Source: Emydura subglobosa
Taxonomy: Eukaryota; Chordata; Testudines; Chelidae
NCBI GenBank assembly: GCA_007922225.1
Contig: ML679960.1
Span: 7,480,844-7,544,843 of the forward strand
Direction of reading: 5' to 3'
Length of the DNA: 64,000 nucleotides
Under the pieces are notes generated by a model. That model was not told the DNA's origin. It made no database searches and saw only the letters and a program-made list of their open reading frames with translations. A program made the translations under genes and the position numbers. Below, one piece after another: positions 47,926 through 57,639 of the stretch (the stretch's first letter is position 1; every line of letters starts with the position of its first letter).

Positions 47926-48239
47926 CTCACACGCAGGAAATGCCAAATCTGCCCCTTCATTTTTAGAATGCATTAAAATAAGTCTTTAATTAATTATATC
48001 CCAAACAACAGAATATAACAGTGTACATTTATTTCATACATTCCTTACAAGGAATATCTTGACTATTGGTCACTGAATGGAGCTGGAGCCAAAGGTTTGG
48101 TCCCTGTTGGATGCTGTATTGTGCACAGAGAATGAGAGACAAGGACTCTGTACGAGCATGTTCCTCATTCACTCCTATATTATGCCATTTTTTACACCAG
48201 TACTGAACTCCATTAGGGTATGACTCCTGAATGGACTTA

Positions 48240-48965
48240 ACCTAGTGTAAATCTAGAGTAACACAGTAGTGAAAAAGATTTGGGGGTCATGGTGGATGAT
48301 CCACTGAACATAAGCGTGCACTGTGGTGCTGTGACCAAAAGGGCTAATGAGATGTATTAATAGGGGAATCTTGAGTAGGAGAGAGCGGTCTGTATTTGGC
48401 ACTGGTGTGACTGCTGCTGGCATACCAGTGACCAGTTTTGGTGCTCACAATTTAAGAAGGACGTTGAAGAATTTGAGAAGGACGTTGAAGAATTTGAGGG
48501 AATTCAGAACAGAGCCATGAGAACGATTAAAGGATTAGAAACATGCCTTATTACAGTGATAGACTCGTGGCACAATCTGTTTAGCATAACAAGAAAAGTT
48601 TAAGGGTGACTTGAAGGGACTTAAGGGATTACAGTATATAAGTTCCTCCTTGGGGAACAAATATTTTAAAATGGTCTCTTCCATCTAGCAGGCCAAGGTA
48701 TAACATGATATAATGGCTGGACGTTAAAGCTAGACAAATACAGACTGTAAATGAGGTGTACATTTTTAACAGGGAGGGTAATTAACCATTGGAAAAACTG
48801 GCACTTTTAAAAACAAGATTGATGTTTTTTCTAAAAAATATATGCTCTGGGAGTTATTCTGGGGAAGCTCTATAGCTTGTGTTATGTGAATGCAGGCAGT
48901 CAGACTAGATCATCACAATGGTTCCTTCTGGCCTTGGAATCTATCAGTCAGGCCCCTAGCTCACT
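48240..48965 (+). repeat. CR1-type LINE 3' part
   Basis: 'ttgggggtcatggtggatga', 'gctgtgaccaaaagggctaa', 'atcacaatggttccttctgg' and CCTTGGAATCTATC follow CR1 order up to the 3' end. A local duplication, 'gaaggacgttgaagaatttg', appears twice in tandem at about 48458-48498. No open frame survives. Confidence 0.85.
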
Positions 48966-49214
48966 TCCATGAACACTCTGTGTGGATAGAATTCAACAGT
49001 GGAAAATGGTACACAGCTATACCTGGCTTGTAGAAAAGCAACTGTATTATCTGCAAATTATATTATCTGATATATAATTATCTGATATATAGGATATGAT
49101 CATGTAATTAAAGAGCATTATAATGCATACACACAAGGGGGCAGAGTTGAGGTGGTACTACTTTAACTTTAGCATTTGTTGAGTTTAGCTATTGTTGAGT
49201 GACTATACTATTAT

Positions 49215-49430
49215 CTCCAAGGACGAGGTGATATCTTTTATTGAACCAACTTCTGTTGGTGAGAAAAACAAGCTTTTGAGTCACACAAGTATCACTCTGG
49301 GAGTATCTTTCCAAGACCTGAAGAAGAGCTCTGTGTGGCTTGAAAGCTTGTTTCTTTCACCCACAGAAATTGGTCCAATAAAAGATTTTTACCTTATCCA
49401 CTTGGGACCGACATACTGCATACTATTATC
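49215..49430. repeat. Palindromic pair of Penelope-like 3' ends
   Basis: The left arm (about 49219-49288) reads 'gatatcttttattgaaccaa', 'cttctgttggtgagaaaaac', 'aagcttttgagtcacac'. The right arm (about 49336-49408) reads GTGTGGCTTGAAAGCTTG, 'caatt'-type spacing words and ATTGGTCCAATAAAAGAT, its complement. About 50 bases separate them. The right arm continues with 'gggaccgacatactgcat', the extreme 3' end. This head-to-head arrangement matches the terminal-repeat organisation reported for Penelope-like elements. Confidence 0.7.
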
Positions 49431-50007
49431 TCCAGTGCTGTCACCTTACCTATCTCTTTGCAACAGTTTTCTTTTGTTGTGAACTGGAAAGCAAAATAGG
49501 TCAAATGCTGGGTATCCATTGAGTGGGTTTTCCCAGCTGCAGATGCCAGGGTGGAAACAATGTTCCAGTGTCTTCTAAAAATTCCAGTTGGAAAAAACCT
49601 CCACTCTTTCCCCTCTGTGTGTTTGAGCTAAATAAATGTTCTGCTACCCAGGGAAACGGAGAACTTCTGTCAAGGGGGTAAAAAACTGTCAAATAAAAAT
49701 CAGCTAACATTGTGGAAAAAATAGAGCAAATTGCAGTACAGCAGCTGACTCAGTGATAACTAATGGGAACTATTTCATGCTGGGAATATCTTTTTGTGCA
49801 AAAATATCTTACACAGCTTTATTGCAAACAAGTTACAAGTTGTCAGTGACTGCCATCTATTAAAGGGATTTCCTTGTTTGAGGCATCTAAGAGTCATCTG
49901 AGTTCCTAAATTATTCAACACACTTAATTTGAAGCCATATTTGAACCTGAAATGGAGTTCCCCTTTCCCCTTAGTCTGTCTTGCTATTATCATCATTTGC
50001 TGCTCTG

Positions 50008-50021
50008 GTACCCATAGCAAC
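50008..50021 (+). promoter_or_regulatory. Candidate RFX X-box
   Basis: GTACCCATAGCAAC fits the X-box consensus GTNRCCNNRGYAAC at all but one position (C for R at base 4). The right half AGCAAC is perfect. It sits in a repeat-free stretch (49.96-50.2 kb). Confidence 0.4.
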
Positions 50022-50024
50022 GGC

Positions 50025-50945
50025 TGCTGTGTTAGCCACTTTCCCAGAGCAACAGAGTATTGCTAATGCTGACATTTATCCAGCTGTGCTTCTCATGATG
50101 GTGTTTGCCTGTCCAAAGATCACAAGATTTCTAACTCTCCTGTTGCTTGGGGATGGGGCAGGTTATGGGAATGAGAGATCAAAATAAGAGGAAAAATGAA
50201 TTTTTCTAATCAGGGTGCTTGAAGTTAGTCTCCTACAGCTAAATATTACAGGCCTGATTTTGAGAGGTGTTGCGTACCTACAAATCCCACTGAAATCATT
50301 AGGCACTCCGGGGATTCATCATCTTCAAAAATTGGGTTGCTTTTATCTAGATATCTAAAGATGGCTTTAGCAGCATAGCACAGTATGTGGGCCACTTTAA
50401 CAGTAGGCATCACCAGCCTTCTTGTTCCAGAGGCTCACGGTCCTGTAAGGTTTGGCATATAGGATGATAATGGGTCCCTCTTAGTGAGATGATCCTCCGA
50501 CCTCAACCACCAGCTGAACCATAGCAATCTGGCCTTAAAGACCAAACCCCAGGGATACAGTTGGCTTAAAAGGATCAGCAAGCTCTGTTACAAGGTACTT
50601 AAGCTTCTGTTCCATGTTTGAAAATTGTGGCCATTATGATTGATTCTTTTTTGCTCAAAGTAAAAGAGTTGACTGGAAAAGCAAAAAGACAGGTGGAATA
50701 AAACATGTGCACAATAAATCACTCAAAATGTTCTTAGTGTTTTCTTCCTGCACAGTCTTTCTAAAGGCTATTTTTAGCTTGCTGTTGAAGAAAAAAGAAG
50801 TTAATTTTAGCGTTTGAATATTCTCCAATGTCTCACACCCCTGCTAGTCCCTCTTTCAGTGTTAAAAAAATAAAAACAAGTAGATATTACAGCAGAGGCA
50901 CCTTTCCTTGGGAGTCGAAATTCTTGAAGAAACTCAACTGCTGAA
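50025..50945. other. No identifiable gene or element
   Basis: Only old dispersed-repeat words (for example 'ctgattttgagaggtgttgc' at 50255) and AT-rich sequence up to the DIRS left end. Confidence 0.4.
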
Positions 50946-50949
50946 TAAA

Positions 50950-51165
50950 AACAAGGTTACTTACCAGTAACTGTTGTTCTTCGAGATGTGTTGATCATAT
51001 CCATTCCAATATAGGTGTGTGCGCGCCCCGTGCACAGATTCCCGGAACTTTTTTCCCTAGCAAGCCCCGCAGGGCCAGCTCAGGCGCCCCCTGGAGTGCC
51101 GCGCTCATGTCGCGGTATAAAGGGCGCTGCTGGCCCCGCGGGACCCCAGTCCCTTCTTTCTGCCG
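50950..51165 (-). repeat. DIRS 3' inverted terminal repeat
   Basis: Bases 51008-51165 are the inverted complement of about 54882-55027, with a handful of substitutions. The outermost part (50950-51007) is unique to this end and is complementary to 51203-51260. A TATAAAG at 51116-51122 and a 'ggcgccccctggag' block at 51083-51096 are carried on the plus strand as part of the repeat. Confidence 0.93.
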
Positions 51166-51202
51166 ACTCCGACAGTGGGGACGGGGGGGACGGGGGGGGT
51201 TT

Positions 51203-51303
51203 GGAATGGATATGAGCAACACATCTCGAAGAACAACAGTTACTGGTAAGTAACCTTGTTTTCTATCTTCGAGTGATTGCTCATATGCATTCCAATATAG
51301 GTG
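51203..51303 (-). repeat. DIRS internal complementary region (ICR)
   Basis: 51203-51260 is the exact inverted complement of 50950-51007 except one base (58 bp), that is, of the 3' end. 51262-51303 is a perfect inverted copy of the outer 42 bases of the 5' end (about 55018-55060). The two pieces abut at 'ccttgttttctatcttcg'. This joined complement of both ends is the defining DIRS feature and is thought to template circularisation. It lies 34 bases beyond the recombinase stop codon. Confidence 0.95.
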
Positions 51304-51336
51304 ATTAATTAGCCATACCTTGGAGGTGGGTAGGAG

Positions 51337-52365
51337 TTATCGGTGACCTGCTCTTGACAGCACGGCTCTGCCGAACCCCGCATCTTCCCTGGCCTGCTTC
51401 ACGATGGCGTAGTGCGACGTGAACGTATGGACCAACGACCAGGTCGCTGCTCTGCAGATGTCCTGCAGGGGCACCCGCTCCAGGAAAGCCGCGGAGGAGG
51501 CCTGGGCTCTAGTTGAGTGTGCCCGTACCGTACCTGGGAGGGGCACCCCTGCCTGCTCATAACATGCTTTGATGCAGGCGGTAATCCAGTTGGAGATTCG
51601 CTGGGTGGAGACAGGTGAGCCTTTCATCCTGTCCGCCACAGCCACGAAGAGCTGTGTCGCCTTCCGGAAAGGCTTGGTCCACTCAATATAGTAGGCCAAG
51701 GCTCGCCTGACATCCAGCGAATGTCCTCTCCTTTCCTCCTCCGAACCGTGGGGTTTTGGAAAGAACACAGGAAGTAAAATATCTTGATTACAGTGGAACT
51801 GGGACACCACCTTAGGCATAAATGCTGGGTGGGGCCTCAGTCGGACCTTATCCTTGTAGAACACAGTGTAGGGGGTCAATGCCCTTAGTTCGGAGACCCT
51901 CCTAGCCGAGGTAATGGCCACCAGGAAGGCTACCTTCCAAGACAGGAGGAGAAGGGAGCATGTGGCCATGGGCTTGAAGGGGTGTCTCATCAACATGTTA
52001 AGGACCAAGTTGAAGTCCCATGGCGGCACTGGGTCCCGGACCTGAGGGAAGGTTCTCTCCACCCCCTTAAGGAACCTAACTGACATGGGGTGGGAAAATA
52101 GGGACCGTCCATCCACTGGCTGGTGGAAAGCTGAAATGGCTGCCAGGTATACCTTGAGGGAAGCCAGGGCCAGGCCCTGCAGCTTCAGGTGCAGCAGCTA
52201 TTCTAAGATAGCCTGTATGGGTGAGAGACTCGCCTGTAAACCTTTAGATTCCGCCCACCCCGAAAACCTCCTCCACTTAGCCCTGTACGTAACTTGCGTG
52301 GATGGTTTCCTGCTACCCAGGAGAACCTGCTGGACTTGTAGGGAGCAGGCCCTCTCTCCCTCCAT
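51337..52365 (-). pseudogene. DIRS tyrosine recombinase, one in-frame amber codon
   Basis: The ORF starts at ATG 52365-52363, which overlaps the TGA of the RT/RNase H ORF by one base (TGATG). It ends at 51337. It has 342 codons including a TAG at 52200-52198 (codon 56); the frame is the same on both sides. The N-terminal part 'SRKPSTQVTYRAKWRRF' is the SAM-like core-binding domain. The catalytic part has 'TSARRVSELRAL' (first Arg near 155), 'HSTRAQASSAAF' (His 283, Arg 286), 'AATWSLVHTF' and 'FTSHYAIV' (Tyr 319). The RHRY tetrad is thus complete. In the family this enzyme integrates circular DNA by strand exchange without target duplication. Readthrough or reinitiation at codon 84 (GTG) is possible but untested. 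Confidence 0.9.
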
Positions 52366-54035
52366 CAACCACAGAGTCTCCAGGCAGTAAGGTGGAGGGA
52401 GTCCAGGTCCGGGTGCAACAAGCACCCCTGGTCCTGGGAGATCAAGTCGCATTGTCTGGGTAGCGGAATCGGCTTGGTGATGGAGAGGTCGAGCAGCATA
52501 CTGTACCAATGCTGTCTCGGCCACGCTGGGGCGATAAGGATGACGTTCGCCCTGTCCCTCTTGATTTTGAGAAGGACTTGTGGCAAGAGCGGAATGGGGG
52601 GGAATGTGTACATTAGGCCCCCTGTCCAGTCTATCAGGAATGCATCTGACAGCGAGCCCAGCTCGTGACCCCTGAGCGAGCAAAACCTCGAGCATTTCCT
52701 GTTCCAGGCTGATGCGAACAGGTCTAGATGGGGAATACCCCACCTCTGGAAGATTAAAGTCACTATGTCCTGGTGTAAGGACCAGTCGTGGCGGAGTGAG
52801 AATGACCTGCTGAGGCGGTCCGCCTCGTCGTTCCTGACCCCAGGGAGGTGAGAGGCAGATAAGTGAAAATCGTGCCTCACCGCGAAATCCCACAGGCGAA
52901 TAGCTTCCTGGCAGAGAGCCGAGGAGCATGCTCCCCCTTGTCTGTTCACGTAGAACATAGCCGCCGTATTGTCCGTGAGGACCTGGATCACCCTGCCCTT
53001 CAGGAATTGAAGGAAAACCTTGCAGGCCAAGCGGACCGCTCTGAGCTCGTGCAAGTTGATGTGCAGAGCCCTTGCCTCGGGTGACCACATCCCCTGGGTA
53101 CCCCGGTTGCGACTGATGTGGGCTCCCCATCCCACATCGGATGAATCTGTGATGAGCGTCACTGACGGGGCTAGGTCTCTGAACGGGACTCCCTTCATCA
53201 CTTCCCTTGGGTCCCTCCACCAACTGAGGGAGGACAGCACCTGTGGGGGAATCATGACCACTCTAGTTAGAGAATGCCTGTTTGGCACATACACCGAGGC
53301 TAACCATGCCTGTAGAGGCCTAAGCCTAAGACGAGCCAGCCTCACTACATACGTGGAGGCTGCCATATGTCCCAACAGCTGCAGACAATGTCTGGCCGTC
53401 GTCGTGGGGGACCTGTGGAGATCGGAGATAATGGCCGCCATTGCCTCGAACCGAGTCTGCGGGAGGAAGGCTCTGGCCTGTACCACATCCAATGTAGCTC
53501 CAATAAAATCTATACGTTGTACTGGAGAGAGTGTGGATTTCTGTGCATTAATAAGTAACCCCAGTCTGGCGCATGTCTCGCAGGTGAGACGTAAGCTACT
53601 CCTCACATGGGCCCTCGACTTCCCCCGGATCAACCAGTCATCCAGGTAGGGGGAGACCTGTAGCCCGCTGCGATGCAGGGGGGCCACCACTACAGCCATA
53701 CATTTAGTAAAAACTCTGGGTGCTGAGGAGAGCCCGAAAGGTAGGGACCGAAACTGGTAGTGTTGCCCGGCTACCATGAACCGTAAGAACCTCCTATGGC
53801 TGGGTAATATCGAGATGTGGAAGTACACATCCTTCAAATCCGGGGCAGCGTACCAATCCCCAGGGTCTAAGACCGGAATGATCGTGGCAAGGGAAACCAT
53901 GTGGAATTTAATGTGTCTGATATACTTATTCAGATGACGTAGGTCTAAAATGGGTCTAAGGCCCCCCCCCTTCGCCTTGGGAATCAAAAAATATCTGGAA
54001 TAAAATCCCCGACCTTCCTCGGTCACCGGTCCTCT
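52365..54035 (-). CDS. DIRS reverse transcriptase / RNase H / methyltransferase-like ORF
   Basis: About 553 uninterrupted codons. The open frame's first codon is GTG, and the true protein start lies upstream in another frame, so no start is assigned. Residues 8-35 hold 'GFYSRYFLIPKAKGGGLRPI'. Motif A is 'DLKDVYFHI' (Asp 63). 'LPFGLSSAPRVFTK' precedes the catalytic 'YLDDWLI' (Asp 129 and 130). The RNase H domain shows Asp 294 ('TDSSDVGWGA'), Glu 327 ('HELRAV'), Asp 352 ('TDNTAA') and Asp 403 ('NDEADRLSR'), the full DEDD set. The C-terminal 130 residues ('LDLFASAWNRKCSRF', 'FPPIPLLPQVL') match the region described as methyltransferase-like in DIRS. The stop TGA overlaps the next ATG. Confidence 0.92.
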   Translation of the reverse strand, partial: RGPVTEEGRGFYSRYFLIPKAKGGGLRPILDLRHLNKYIRHIKFHMVSLATIIPVLDPGDWYAAPDLKDVYFHISILPSHRRFLRFMVAGQHYQFRSLPFGLSSAPRVFTKCMAVVVAPLHRSGLQVSPYLDDWLIRGKSRAHVRSSLRLTCETCARLGLLINAQKSTLSPVQRIDFIGATLDVVQARAFLPQTRFEAMAAIISDLHRSPTTTARHCLQLLGHMAASTYVVRLARLRLRPLQAWLASVYVPNRHSLTRVVMIPPQVLSSLSWWRDPREVMKGVPFRDLAPSVTLITDSSDVGWGAHISRNRGTQGMWSPEARALHINLHELRAVRLACKVFLQFLKGRVIQVLTDNTAAMFYVNRQGGACSSALCQEAIRLWDFAVRHDFHLSASHLPGVRNDEADRLSRSFSLRHDWSLHQDIVTLIFQRWGIPHLDLFASAWNRKCSRFCSLRGHELGSLSDAFLIDWTGGLMYTFPPIPLLPQVLLKIKRDRANVILIAPAWPRQHWYSMLLDLSITKPIPLPRQCDLISQDQGCLLHPDLDSLHLTAWRLCG

Positions 54036-54871
54036 ATCACCCCCAGCTCCAGGAGTGAATCAATCTCCTGCACCAAAAGCTGAACATGGGCAGGGTCCCC
54101 GATGGGGGACATCCTAGGCAGGGAGTCGGGGGGGAAGGCCGTGAGCTGGAGGGTATAACCCTTGGCGATCACCTCTAGGACCCACCGGTCCGTAGTAATG
54201 GCTTCCCATTCTGCAAAGAAGGGACGGAGCCTATCCGCAAATGGTCGGTTAAGATCCGGGGGAGAAGGAAGAGTACTACCCTCCCTGCACAGGGTCAAAA
54301 ATCGTTTATTAACATTACCCCCTTTAGAAGGCCCTTGCTGACCCCCAGCAGAGGACCCTTGCCGGCCTCTTCTGTTGGGCCCGCGATAGCGCTCATGACC
54401 TCTCCTCTGCTGGGCGGGTCGAGGCGGCTGCCTTGGTGGGGATGGCGGCTGCCTCTGGAATTGATGCCGGGATTGCCGTCTTGCGGCCTGGGGGGTATAC
54501 AGCCCCAGGGACTTCAGGGTAGCCCGAGAGTCCTTGAGGGCATGCAGTTTTTCATCCGTTTTCTCCGAAAAGAGTCCCGAGCCGTCGAAGGGGAGGTCTT
54601 GTATGGCCTGTTGAACCTCCAGGGACAGGCCGGACGCCTGGAGCCAAGAACAGCGGCGCATGACGACAGCGGAGGCCATCGCCCTGCTAGCAGTGTCCGC
54701 CGCATCGCTGGCAGACTGCAGGGCCGCATTTGCCACCGCCTCCCCCTCCTGCAATACTGTGGCAAAATCCGCCACTTGGTCAGGCGGTAGTGTGGCAGCA
54801 GTCAATAAACAAGCTAGGGTACGAATGCTACTTGCAGACAGCAAGAGGCAATAGTTCCAGCAACCGTCACA
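54023..54871 (-). pseudogene. DIRS gag C-terminus plus RT N-terminus, frameshifted
   Basis: The open frame runs to 55021, but its first 50 codons lie in the ITR and are not gag-like, so I start at 54871. The middle has 'ADFATVLQEGEAVANAALQS' and a basic Gln/Arg/Pro-rich tract ('QQRRGHERYRGPNRRGRQG'), typical of a DIRS Gag C-terminus that binds nucleic acid. It continues without a stop into 'HVQLLVQEIDSLLELGVIED', the start of the RT. The frame ends at TGA 54025-54023, and the RT resumes in another frame, a one-base-class shift. The Gag N-terminus expected upstream is missing. Confidence 0.75.
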
Positions 54872-54879
54872 GGCGGAAA

Positions 54880-55060
54880 GAAGGAACTGGGGGCCCGCGG
54901 GGCCAGCAGCGCCCTTTATACCGCGACATGAACGCGGCACTCCAGGGGGCGCCTGAGCTGGCCCTGTGGGGCTTGCTAGGGAAAAAAGTTCCGGGAATCT
55001 GTGCACGGGGCGCGCACACACCTATATTGGAATGCATATGAGCAATCACTCGAAGATAGA
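54880..55060 (-). repeat. DIRS 5' inverted terminal repeat with promoter-like TATA
   Basis: Inverted copy of the 3' ITR. Its outermost 42 bases are specific to this end and are repeated in the ICR. On the minus strand TATAAAG lies at 54920-54914, about 140 bases inside the element, suitably placed to start the genomic RNA. 'cactccagggggcgcc' at 54938-54953 is a CTCF-core-like sequence. Confidence 0.92.
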
Positions 55061-55064
55061 ATGA

Positions 55065-57295
55065 TTGAAACTGGTGGTTGTAAAAGTTATTCTACTGTAA
55101 TTTAGAATAAAGCCCAACTCCTATAAATTGCCAACGCCTCATTTTCCTAGACATCAATATTTCCACTTCCTTTTACTTAATGCGTAATAGAATTCAGCAG
55201 AGCAGAGCACTAATGGTATCTGTGTATGTGGTGGTGGTGGTGGTGGTATGACTAATTTTTTGCATGTGTGTACATTTATTCTAACCCTTGCTTCATTTTT
55301 ATCATGACCAGGAATCTCTGCTTAAGCTTTTTTTTTGTTTGTTTTTTTCTGTATTTGGGGAAAACCTTAAATTTCATATTGCTTGCAGCTGGTTGATAGA
55401 AGATTCAGACTTTGAAGTTTATTCTCCTTTGAATGCATTGGAGGAGTTAAGTGGGTAACTCCCATTAATCTTATGTGCAAAATATGTCCCATACATCAAC
55501 AGGAGACTAGAACAACCATTTGTCTGGTGAATGAGGCACAGCTAAAATGCATCTGATGGTAGAACTAAAACCCACTTATGATGTTGTTTTGATTATTTAT
55601 TAGACATGTCATAGATCATGAACAAGGCCATCTTTGTACACTGTGTGCAATAACTGTTGTGCTTTAGAGGGCTGACTGTTTATCTTGTGGCAGGATATAC
55701 CAATGCTATTCCTGAAAAGAGTCTACCTTATATTATGCTTATCACATTTTGAGTGTATAAATATGCCTATTAACAGCTTGCTATGTCTACCAGGTTTACG
55801 TTTCCATAAGCAATGCTTTTTCCCTTTCCCATTTCTCTCCCGTTGTCCAGCACAAGTTGCTCCATTCTGCCTTCCCCTATCTTGTCACTCTTGGTGTGTG
55901 AGCCTTCTTCACTGCACCTCCTGTATCTGGAACTGGCCTTCCTATATTCTTCCCCTTCATCTGTCTGCCCATTTTTCAAATGCTGAAAATGCCTTTCTTT
56001 TCTCACATGCTCAGAATGCTTAGTTGTGTGCCATCCGTTGCCACTAATCTTTATTTTGCTTTTGCCACACTGTCAGCTCTCAAACCTCTGGAGAGGCTGT
56101 TTGTCTGAAAGATGCTATACATACAAAGTTATGTGACACTTGGCATGTGCAAGTACCATGTAGTCAGGCTGACTGAATTACTGATACCCCAGTTACCACC
56201 ATACCCGCAGGAATGTTTTTCATGGAACCTTGGGTATATATTATTGCTAGGATGTTATTGGCAATGGGATATTACTGCTGGTACTACTCTTGTCTAGAGA
56301 TATTCATGTTGGGAAAGACAGTATTTACCATTTTCTCGTTTGATATCCACAAGGGGCAGTATCTATTTTTCACTGGGTGGCGGGGGGCGGGGGAGAGTGT
56401 GTGGGGGGGAATTCCCATAGAAAATAAATTTTACCATTCAGCATCTAGTGAGAATTGATTTGAATTTCAGGTTGCAAAAATATATCTGGTGTCATGAAAA
56501 TGTCTATTAAATAAATTACACACATATGTTAAGAGTAAGATAAAAATAAGCCTTGAAGTTCCCTTCACCTTACAAGAACCAAGGTGACTGACAAAAGCAA
56601 GAACCAGAGGCCTGCAAGCAGTAAGGATTTCAGACTTATTACAATAGAATTCCTAATATACAGAAACTTTGACTCAGAATACATCTGTAATAACTAGACT
56701 TCACTATATGCCTACACGATTTCTTCAGATCACTCCCCTTTTAAACACAGGATAGCGATAACTTTTACCACATTTTATGCAGCCCCCATGCTGTTAAATA
56801 TATGGTGTCGTTATCACCTTCCCAAACAGCGTTGTTTATCAGCTTACAGGGACCACATACACAGTTGTTATAGTCCTGTTTTTATTTAGTGTAAACTGCT
56901 CTCCTTGCTCACAGCATGGCACCTGCGATATGCATTGACATGCTTGCTTTGAAGTGAAACAAGTTGGCAGTGGAGTGTTTGGGACTGTAGTTGGAGGCAG
57001 CTGGAAAAGTTGTTTTTAAACACCTGCTTGGGCTTGTGCAAATAAAAAAAGGGGGGATGCAGTTTCACAGCTGCTTTTTCTACCTGATTTAAACTGATTT
57101 TATTTTTAACTATAGTTGTTGGATTTAGTCAACTGAGAGTTGACTTTGTTTGTTGAAGTAATTTTTTTAGTGCAGTCAATAGTATTGCAGGGTGACACAA
57201 CAGCCTACTTACTTGTGCACATAAGTCAGATGAGGCCTGCTCTTACTCTGGTTGATAGCAATGGGAGTAGAATTAGGTCTAGAGAACCCTGTGCT
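55065..57295. other. No gene seen between the two DIRS elements
   Basis: AT-rich, with a (TGG)n tract and several T runs. The 112-codon frame at 55685 has no known domain. I recognise no repeat. Confidence 0.45.
55227..55248 (+). repeat. (GTG)n microsatellite
   Basis: Seven GTG units, uninterrupted. Confidence 0.95.
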
Positions 57296-57296
57296 C

Positions 57297-57481
57297 CTTC
57301 TTCGAGTGATGGTCTCTATATGGAATTGAGATCTGAGTTCTGCCTTTGGCCATGCGCCGGAGCCAGAACTGTTTGTAGTAGTGTCCGTTGACCCGCATAT
57401 GGTGCATCCAAGGCTTTAAGAGATTGTGCGGGTTGACGCTGCTCCAGTTCCCTCTTACCACCGCATGGCCAAAGGCAGAAC
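57297..57481 (+). repeat. DIRS-2 5' ITR and leader with internal hairpin
   Basis: GTTCTGCCTTTGGCCATGCG at 57337-57356 is the perfect 20-base complement of 57462-57481. CGTTGACCCGCA (about 57387) also pairs with TGCGGGTTGACG (about 57427). The leader can therefore fold into a long imperfect stem. The outer part pairs with the ICR near 60279-60297. Confidence 0.8.
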
Positions 57482-57639
57482 CTCTGTTCCTCGGTGCTCT
57501 AAGCTTACTAAGAAAACTCTTTGTCCATTCCTACCATTGTACATAGTTTTATAGGAAGCATGAACTCTGCGCCGGAAAGGCGCCATCGAATATGCCCCCC
57601 ACCTTTACCATAGTCATGATTTTTATTCCCCCCCATTTC

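Larger units (their letters stand above)
50947..55060 (-). mobile_element. DIRS-type tyrosine-recombinase retrotransposon, nearly complete
   Basis: The element reads right to left: 5' ITR (55060 to about 54880), gag fragment, RT/RNase H ORF, tyrosine recombinase ORF, internal complementary region (51203-51303), 3' ITR (about 51170 to 50947). DIRS elements replicate through an RNA intermediate and a circular DNA that the recombinase integrates without target duplications; none is seen here. The ITRs differ at only a few positions, and ICR copies match the ends at all but one of 100 bases. CpG is frequent, unlike the flanks. All this points to a young insertion. Defects: a frameshift at the RT start, an amber codon in the recombinase and a probable gag deletion. 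At 4.1 kb it is shorter than usual full-length members. Confidence 0.95.

Noticed and set aside
52366..53223. Upstream part of the recombinase reading frame
   Set aside because: This portion overlaps the RT/RNase H ORF, lacks any domain and is Pro/Gln/Gly-rich. I treat it as a shadow and start the recombinase at 52365.
53020..53649. 209-codon plus-strand frame inside the DIRS
   Set aside because: Antisense shadow of the RT/RNase H ORF.
54335..54790. 151-codon plus-strand frame inside the DIRS
   Set aside because: Antisense shadow of the Gag region.
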